Below, one piece after another: positions 58,129 through 64,000 of a stretch of 64,000 nucleotides of DNA. Positions within the stretch are counted from its first letter, which is position 1. Each line of letters begins with the position of its first letter. The stretch spans positions 58,319,546-58,383,545 of the forward strand of contig NC_092054.1 of NCBI RefSeq assembly GCF_003086295.3. Direction: 5' to 3'. The notes under the pieces were generated by a model, which searched no databases, had not been told where the DNA came from, and was given only the letters and a program-made list of their open reading frames with translations. This DNA is from Arachis hypogaea (taxonomy: Eukaryota; Streptophyta; Magnoliopsida; Fabales; Fabaceae). The position numbers were made by a program, and so were the translations under genes.

Positions 58129-59594
58129 TGATGGGTTGGAAACGGATTCCAACACCTAAACTCACCAGCAAGTGTACCGGGTCGCATCAAATAATAATAA
58201 CTCACATGAGTGAGGTCGATCCCATAGGGATTGAAGGATTGAGCAATTTTAGTTAGGTGGTTGATTTAGTCAAGTGAACAAGAGTTGATTTGAGTGATTT
58301 GTATCCAACAGAAGCTAAATTGCATGAAATATAAAGGGAGAGGGATAATTGACAAGAATTTAAAGTGCAGGAGAATTAAAAGAGCTGAATCTTAAAGTGC
58401 AAGTAATATAAATTGCAGAAACTTAGATTGCAAGAAATGTAAATAAATGAAACTTAAAGTGCAAGAAATGTAAATGGCTTGAATCATAAAAGGAATTGGG
58501 AGCTGGGAGTGCAGAAATTAAACAAGCAGAAGTAAATGACAATTAAAGTAGAAGGTAAATTGAAATGCACCAGATCTGAACAAGAAAGGAAGAATTGCTT
58601 GAGAAACCAAATAGAAAGTGAAATGTAGCTCAATTGCAATAACTAAAAGAAAGTTGAAGATCTCAGGGGTGGAGGAGACTAGAAAACAAGTCTAGATCTC
58701 AAGTCCTTCCTTGATCCAACAAGAACAATTGCAAAAGAAGTAAAAGAGTAAATTGCAGAAGAAGTAGAAGATGAAAGCAGTAAATAGAATTTGGATTCAA
58801 ATCACAGTTTCTAGAATTATGCAGAAAAATAAACAAAGAGATCTCAAGGTGAGATTGAAACAGACTTTCTTCAATTCTCCACCCAAGATCCAAGACAAGA
58901 AGTAGAGAGTGCAGAAGCAAGAACAAGAAAGAAGAGAGATCAATTCTCCTTCCCAATTCTCAGAGATCCAAAGTGACAATTCCAAAGGAAAATAAAAATG
59001 ACAATTCTCCAAAAATGAAGGTTTAAAAGTCCTATCTAAATCAAACTAGCTTCTATTTATATACTTCCTATTTTTGGATTTTTAGAATTTGGGTGGACTT
59101 CTAAATTTGGTGAAGGAATAAATTAATTTGGATTTTTAATTGAATTTTCAGCCCATGTGTTGCTCCCAGGATCAAGCTCGGTTCATGGGGAGAGCTGAGT
59201 TTTGGTGTTGCATCTGTGTTGTGCACCAAGCCTTTCCTGGCAGTGCCAAATTGCTAGCACTCGGTTCTTGCAACGAGCTGAGCTTTGGTTCCTTTGGCCT
59301 CAAATTTTTGTGCGCACAACCCCCTCCTGGTCCGTGTCAAGTGTACGTGACATGCTTCATGTGGCAAGGGAAGTAGCGCTCAGCTCTTGGCAAGAGCTGA
59401 GCTTGCTCCTTGTCTTTGGTGAGGTCCCAAGCTCGAATCCTTAGGGAAGCATTGATGGCCCTTTTTCTTTGTGCAACAAAGTGACGCCTCCTCCTTGCTT
59501 CATTGATGTGCATGGTTCGACTCCCAGGGAATGCAAACAAGCCAATTTTGGCTTATTTTCTTGCAAGGTAGCGCTTCATCCTCCCCCCTTAGCC
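58129..59594 (-). repeat. truncated LTR related to the F LTR
   Basis: Starts TGATGGGTTGG and shares with 54058 the text AACACCTAAACTCACC, then GCAAGTGTACCGGGTCG and the U5 hairpin CTCA-CATGAG-TGAG with GGTCGATCCC (58214-58223). Palindromes of the CAGCTCTTGGCAAGAGCTGAG type near 59380. It breaks near 59594 into E internal sequence (CTTAGCCGCTTAG). The 3' part is missing. Confidence 0.7.
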
Positions 59595-60138
59595 GCTTAG
59601 ACCAGGATTTGATTTCCTTAGGCCCTCCTATCCACTGATGCTCAAAGCCTTGGATCCTTTTTATTACCCTTGCCTTTTGGTTTTAAGGGTTATTGGCTTT
59701 TTCTGCTTGCTTTTTTTTTTTTGCAAGCTTTGTATTCACTGCTTTTTCTTGCTTCAAGGATCATTTTTATGATTTTTCAGATTACCAATAACATGTCTCA
59801 TGTTTATCATTCTTTCAAGAGCCAACATATTTAACATTCAAGAACATCAAATTCCAAAGACATATGCACTGTTCAAGCATTCATTCAGAAGGCAGAAAGC
59901 ATTGCCACCACATGTAAACAATTAGAATTTGTTTTATTAAAAACTCGAAAATTATTGCCTCCTTGTTCTAAAGAAAATCTTCTATTTTATTCATGTTTAA
60001 TGATGATGAGAAAAATAAATTATAGCTTAATTGGGGATAAAATCAAAATATAAATACTAATTGCCATTATATGACTCCTAAGGTGAAACTCAAATAATAG
60101 AAAAAAAGTTATCACAGGGTTAAGGTTAAGATCAGAAC
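59595..60138 (-). mobile_element. element E, internal part resumes
   Basis: Matches 28731-29250 and 31865-32440 (AGCCGCTTAGACCAGG ... CTTGCCTTTTGG). This shows that 50407-59594 lies within E. No gene until ORF3. Confidence 0.65.
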
Positions 60139-61272
60139 TCAACAACCTTGACTTTGGGAAGCGGATGCCTCTTTAGTCTGTGGGGTGCTTGGCCCTTCAA
60201 GAGATATTTTCTGACGCTTTAGTTCTCTTAACTCACGCCCTTGCACCTCTTGTTCTCTGAGCAGTTTGCAAAGCATGCTGTTTTGATTTTGCTGTTCTTC
60301 CTTCAATTGGTCTATGGTTTCTTGTAACTTAGTGACAGATGCCTCAAGATGCTCCCAGTATTCAAATTGAGGGAGTTCTGGTAGGAATTCTTGTGCCCTC
60401 CTCTTGATGGGGTCATCCTGCATTTGTTATTTTTCCATTGTGATTTTAGTGATTGGTTGCTCCACTGAGATATACTCTGTTATTCCCATCTTTACTCCAG
60501 CATCTTTGCAGAGCATAGAGATTAGGCTTGGATAAGCAAACCTGGCATCCTTGGAGTTCTTGTTGGCAAGTATGTAGAATTCAGATGGGATCAGTTGATG
60601 AACTTCTACTTCTTTTCCCAATATAATGCAATGGATCATCACTGCTCTTCTAATATTGACTTCAGAACGGTGGCTGGTGGGCAATATAGAATGCCCAATG
60701 AAGTCCAGCCATCCTCTGGCGACTGGTTTGAGATCTTCTCTCTTGAGTTGACTTGGGGCACCCTTCGTGGTGGTGGTCCACCTGGCTCCAGGGATGCATA
60801 TATCCTCTAGAATCTTATCCAGGACCTTGTTTGTTCTCATCATTCTCCTATTGAAGGAGTCTGGGTCATCTTTCAGCTGAGGTAGCTTAAAGATCTCCCT
60901 GATTTTGTCAGGGTGGATGTGAACAATATTTCCTCTGACCACAGTCCTGTAGTCATAGAGGACAGCTCCAGATATTCTCTGCCTATCTGTTTGCCACAGA
61001 TTAGCGTAGAATTCTTGAACCATATTCCTTCCCACTTTCGTTTCAGGATTAGCTAGGACTTCCCAGTTCCTGTTTCGAATCTGCTCTTGGATCTCCGGAT
61101 ATTCATCTTCTTTCAGATCGAACTTGACTTCCGGGATCACAGATCTTAGACCCATTATTTTGTAGTAATGGTCTGAATGTTCTTTGGTTAAGAACCTCCC
61201 TTGATTCTAAAGTGGTTTTGGAATACTCTCTTTCTTGCCTCTTGGAGTGGGTTGTTTTCCTTTAGGAGCCAT
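60139..61272 (-). pseudogene. ORF3 of element E
   Basis: ATG at 61270-61272 (MAPKGKQPTPRGKKES), about 377 codons in one frame with two stops: TAG at 61207-61209 and TAA at 60427-60429. The conserved domain lies at 60427-61155 (EYPEIQEQIRNRNWEVLANP, EFYANLW, ARGWLDFIGHSILPTSHRSE, RRAVMIHCIILG). A coiled-coil-like C-terminus follows (VTKLQETIDQLKEEQQNQ). It is diverged from the other two ORF3 families but collinear. A TAAGTTTGGTGTG motif with hairpin TTGCTTG-AGGA-CAAGCAA lies about 35-70 nt upstream of the ATG, and a weak TATA-like TTTTAAAA at 61417-61424. Confidence 0.75.
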
Positions 61273-61863
61273 GTTCTTAGTGGGTATGGTTTAGTGATCA
61301 CGGATAAACACACCAAACTTAGAGGATTGCTTGTCCTCAAGCAAAAGAAAAGAAAGGAGAGGGATAGAAGGAGAGCTAGTGTTGAATGGTGGATGAGAGG
61401 AAGGAGGCCGAATGTGTTTTTAAAAGGGAGGGGGTGGGTTTTTCGAAAATAGGGAGAAAGATAAGATAGAAGATATGATTTAAAAAGAGATAAGTGTGAT
61501 AAGAAAATATATAATTTAAACTTGAAAAGATATGAAAGATATTTGAAAAAGATAAATTTGGATTTTTTTTGAAAAAGATAATATGGAGATTTGAAAAAGA
61601 TATTGATTAGTTGAAAAGATTTTTGAATGAAAAGAGATAGATTTGTTTTGAAAATTTTGAAAAAGAGTTGAATTGGATAAAAAGAGGATTTGTGCTTATG
61701 GATTAAGATACATTTGATATTTTTAAAGTGGGGTTTTTAGAAATTAGGGATTTTAGAAATCAGGATTTGTAACATGTTTATGTAAGAAATCATGAATTGA
61801 AACATGAAAATTAAGATTAAAATGAAAAATATGAAGAAAAAACGAATTTACCTCCTCCCCACC
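61273..61863. other. leader/promoter region before ORF3 of E
   Basis: Contains the motif-hairpin pair at 61308-61340, TTTTAAAA at 61417-61424 and GAAAAAGATA-type simple repeats at 61490-61680. No gene. Confidence 0.4.
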
Positions 61864-62170
61864 ATCCTAGCGTTTGAACGCCCAAACGCTGCATGTTTTG
61901 GGCGTTCAACGCCCAACTGCTGCTTCTCCTGGGCGTTCAACGCCCAGCTGTTGCTTTTTTCTGGCGTTGAACGCCAGGAACTCCTTTGTCACTGGGCGTT
62001 TTTCTGAACGCCCAGGACACTGTAAATCTGGCGTTAAACGCCCAGAAGGAGCTTCTTTCTGGCGTTTAACGCCCAGATGGCTATCCTTACTGGCATTCAA
62101 CGCCCAGTGGATGCTTCTTTTGGGCGTTGAACGCCCAAAACAGACCTTTACTGGCATTTTCTTGCCAGTG
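61864..62170. repeat. dense GGGCGTTCAACGCCC-type palindrome cluster
   Basis: Around ten self-complementary units (GGCGTTCAACGCC, GGCGTTGAACGCC, GGCGTTTAACGCC and variants), each followed by a short unrelated spacer, within 300 bp. Both strands read open because of this symmetry. Confidence 0.8.
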
Positions 62171-62317
62171 AGCTCTTTTTCTCTATTTTGTGTGCAGAAT
62201 CCTTCTGTAACCCTGTAAACTTATACAATTGACTCTTTACCTTAGTATCAATGAACTTTATATAAACAAATAAAATCAAGAATAGGGCAAAATGCTTAGA
62301 GAAAGTGATGCCCCATG

Positions 62318-62364
62318 GCTGGGTTGCCTCCCAGCAAGCGCTTCTTTATTGTCTTTAGCTGGAC
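62318..62364 (-). other. post-pol two-hairpin motif, element E
   Basis: Minus strand: GTCC...AGAC (only three pairs here), AATAAAGAAGCGCTT, then GCTGGG-AGGCAA-CCCAGC with a perfect 6-bp stem. It begins 12 nt after the pol stop (62377-62379). Confidence 0.65.
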
Positions 62365-62376
62365 CTTGCTGAGTTT

Positions 62377-64000
62377 TTAATCTAGCCTCAGCCTTGAGCA
62401 TTCTTGCTCAACATTGCCTTCAAGATAATGCTTGATTCTCTGTCCATTAACAATGAACTTCTTATCAGAATCAATATCTTGAAGCTCCACATAACCATAT
62501 GGTGATACACTTGTAATCACATATGGCCCTCTCCACCGGGACTTCAGTTTCCCGGGAAATAGCCTGAGCCTAGAGTTAAACAACAGAACCTTTTGTCCTG
62601 GTTCAAAGATTCTAGATGACAGCTTTCTGTCATGCCACCTTTTTTATTTCTCTTTGTAAAGCTTGGCATTTTCGAAAGCCGTGAATCTGAATTCCTCTAG
62701 CTCATTCAGCTAGAGCAATCTTTTCTCTCCAGCTAATTTGGCATCAAAGTTAAGGAATCTGGTTGCCCGGTAGGCCTTATGTTCCAGTTCCACGGGCAGG
62801 TGACAAGCCTTACCATACACAAGTTGGTAAGGAGAGGTCCCTATGGGAGTCTTGAATGCTGTTCTGTAAGCCCACAGAGCATCATCCAAGCTTCGTGCTC
62901 AATCCTTTCTACGGGTACTTACAGTCCGTTCCAGGATTCTTTTTAGTTCTCTGTTAGAGACTTCAGCTTCCCATTTGTCTGTGGATGATATGGAGTTGCC
63001 ACCTTATGGCGAATCCCATATCGGACCATGGCAGAGTAAAGCTGTTTGTTGCAGAAGTGAGTGCCCCCATCACTGATTAGTACTCTAGGGACACCAAACC
63101 TGCTGAATATATGTTTCTGGAGGAACTTCAGTACTGTTTTAGTATCATTGGTAGGTGTGGCAATGGCCTCTACCCACTTTGATACATAGTCAACCGCCAC
63201 TAGAATATAAGTGTTTGGGTATGATGGTGGGAAAGGCCCCATGAAATCAATACCCCATACGTCAAACAACTCAATCTCCAAGATTCCTTGTTGAGGCATG
63301 GGGTAACTGTGAGGCAAATTACCAGCTCTCTGGCAACTGTCACAGTTACGTACAAACTCTCTGGAATCTCTGTAAAGTGTAGGCCAGTAGAAACCACATT
63401 GGAGGACCTTGGTGGCTGTTCGCTCACCTCCGAAATGACCTCCATATTGTGACCCATGGCAATGCCATAAGATCCTTTGTGCTTCTTCCTTAGGCACACA
63501 CCTACGGATTATGCCGTCTGCACATCTTTTAAAGAGATAGGGTTCATCCCACAAGTAGTACTTTGCATCAGTAATTAATTTTTTCTTTTGTTGCCTGCTA
63601 TACTCCTTGGGAATGAACCTTGCAGCTTTGTAGTTTACAATACCTGCAAACCATGGTAATTCCTGAATGGCAAACAAATGCTCATCCGAAAAAGTTTCAG
63701 AGATCTCAATAGAGGGGGAGGATGCCCCTTCCATTGGTTCTATCCGAGACAGATGGTCAGCCACTTGGTTCTCTGTCCCTTTTCTGTCTCTTATTTCTAT
63801 ATCAAACTCTTGCAGAAGCAACACCCATCTTATGAGTCTGGGTTTTGAATCCTGCTTTGTGAGTAGATATTTAAGAGCAGCATGATCTGTGTACACAATC
63901 ACTTTTGATCCTACTAAGTATGATCTAAACTTGTCAATGGCATAAACCACTGCAAGCAATTCTTTTTCTGTGGTTGTGTAATTTTTTTGGGCATCATTCA
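62377..64000 (-). pseudogene. pol of element E: RNase H and integrase (partial)
   Basis: Enters from the window's right edge. From high to low coordinates: RNase H part ([49 protein letters not shown]); integrase zinc-binding part with two H ([13 protein letters not shown]) and CxxC (NCDSCQ); and the integrase core with the first two acidic residues ([19 protein letters not shown]). At about 62969-62972, after HPQTNG, one base appears deleted compared with the usual GQAE, so the third catalytic residue falls out of frame and the frame stops soon after. The other frame continues to 62377 but has stops at 62899-62901 (TGA), near 62713 (TAG) and near 62645 (TAA). The C-terminus (LFPGKLKSRWRGPYVI, VNGQRIKHYLEG) is well kept. 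It is the only pol catalytic region in the window, and it is dead. Confidence 0.85.

Noticed and set aside
61874..62218. 114-codon plus-strand frame with repeats of a GRSTPSCC type
   Set aside because: It translates the GGGCGTTCAACGCCC palindromes; the opposite strand is equally open.

Overview
The window is plant nuclear DNA made almost entirely of nested LTR retrotransposons. I see no intact host gene. The best guess is a legume, probably Arachis (peanut or a wild relative). That rests on remembered Arachis repeat sequence (LTRs full of CTGGCGTTTAACGCCAG-type and ACGCGTACGCGT-type palindromes) and was not tested by search. Primer-binding sites matching the 3' end of tRNA-Asp, the gag/protease sequences and an extra ORF behind pol point to Ty3/gypsy elements of the Athila kind.

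Layout. (1) 1-3.9 kb: an LTR-like remnant, a degraded glutamine-rich host gene fragment, a CACTA-like transposon end, and the start of an outer LTR-like repeat. (2) 3.9-25.7 kb: one LTR, probably solo, split by a 20.2-kb insertion at 4960-25204 of structure LTR-internal-LTR-internal-LTR. Perfect 5-bp duplications (CATCC) flank the outermost LTRs. Its two internal regions are near-identical and share premature stops. (3) 26.5-40.1 kb: a second minus-strand insertion with perfect 5-bp duplications (CTTAC), again three-LTR, with the middle LTR truncated. (4) 40.1-44 kb: the rest of the outer LTR-like repeat, then a decayed Ty3/gypsy gag with a Met-type primer site. (5) 44-46.5 kb: host gene fragments, one from a lipoxygenase. 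(6) 46.5-48.6 kb: LTR and gag of a plus-strand element, cut at 48577 by a minus-strand element (here E). E continues to the window end and carries the only RNase H/integrase seen. (7) 50.4-59.6 kb: further LTRs and a gag-like ORF lying inside E.

How the parts relate. The two composite insertions keep gag, a protease remnant and a third ORF (ORF3) but have lost reverse transcriptase, RNase H and most or all of integrase, so they would need enzymes in trans. E belongs to the kind of element that could have supplied them, but its pol is broken. ORF3 occurs in three diverged families, each time behind the end of pol or its remnant and with a candidate TATA box 145-200 bp upstream.

Most worth checking are small conserved signals shared by diverged families: a two-hairpin motif after the pol end with compensatory stem changes; a U5 hairpin followed by a stretch complementary to the T-arm of tRNA-Asp; and a 10-nt motif (TAAGTTTGGT) found 17 times, beside the 3' LTR, in leaders and before ORF3.
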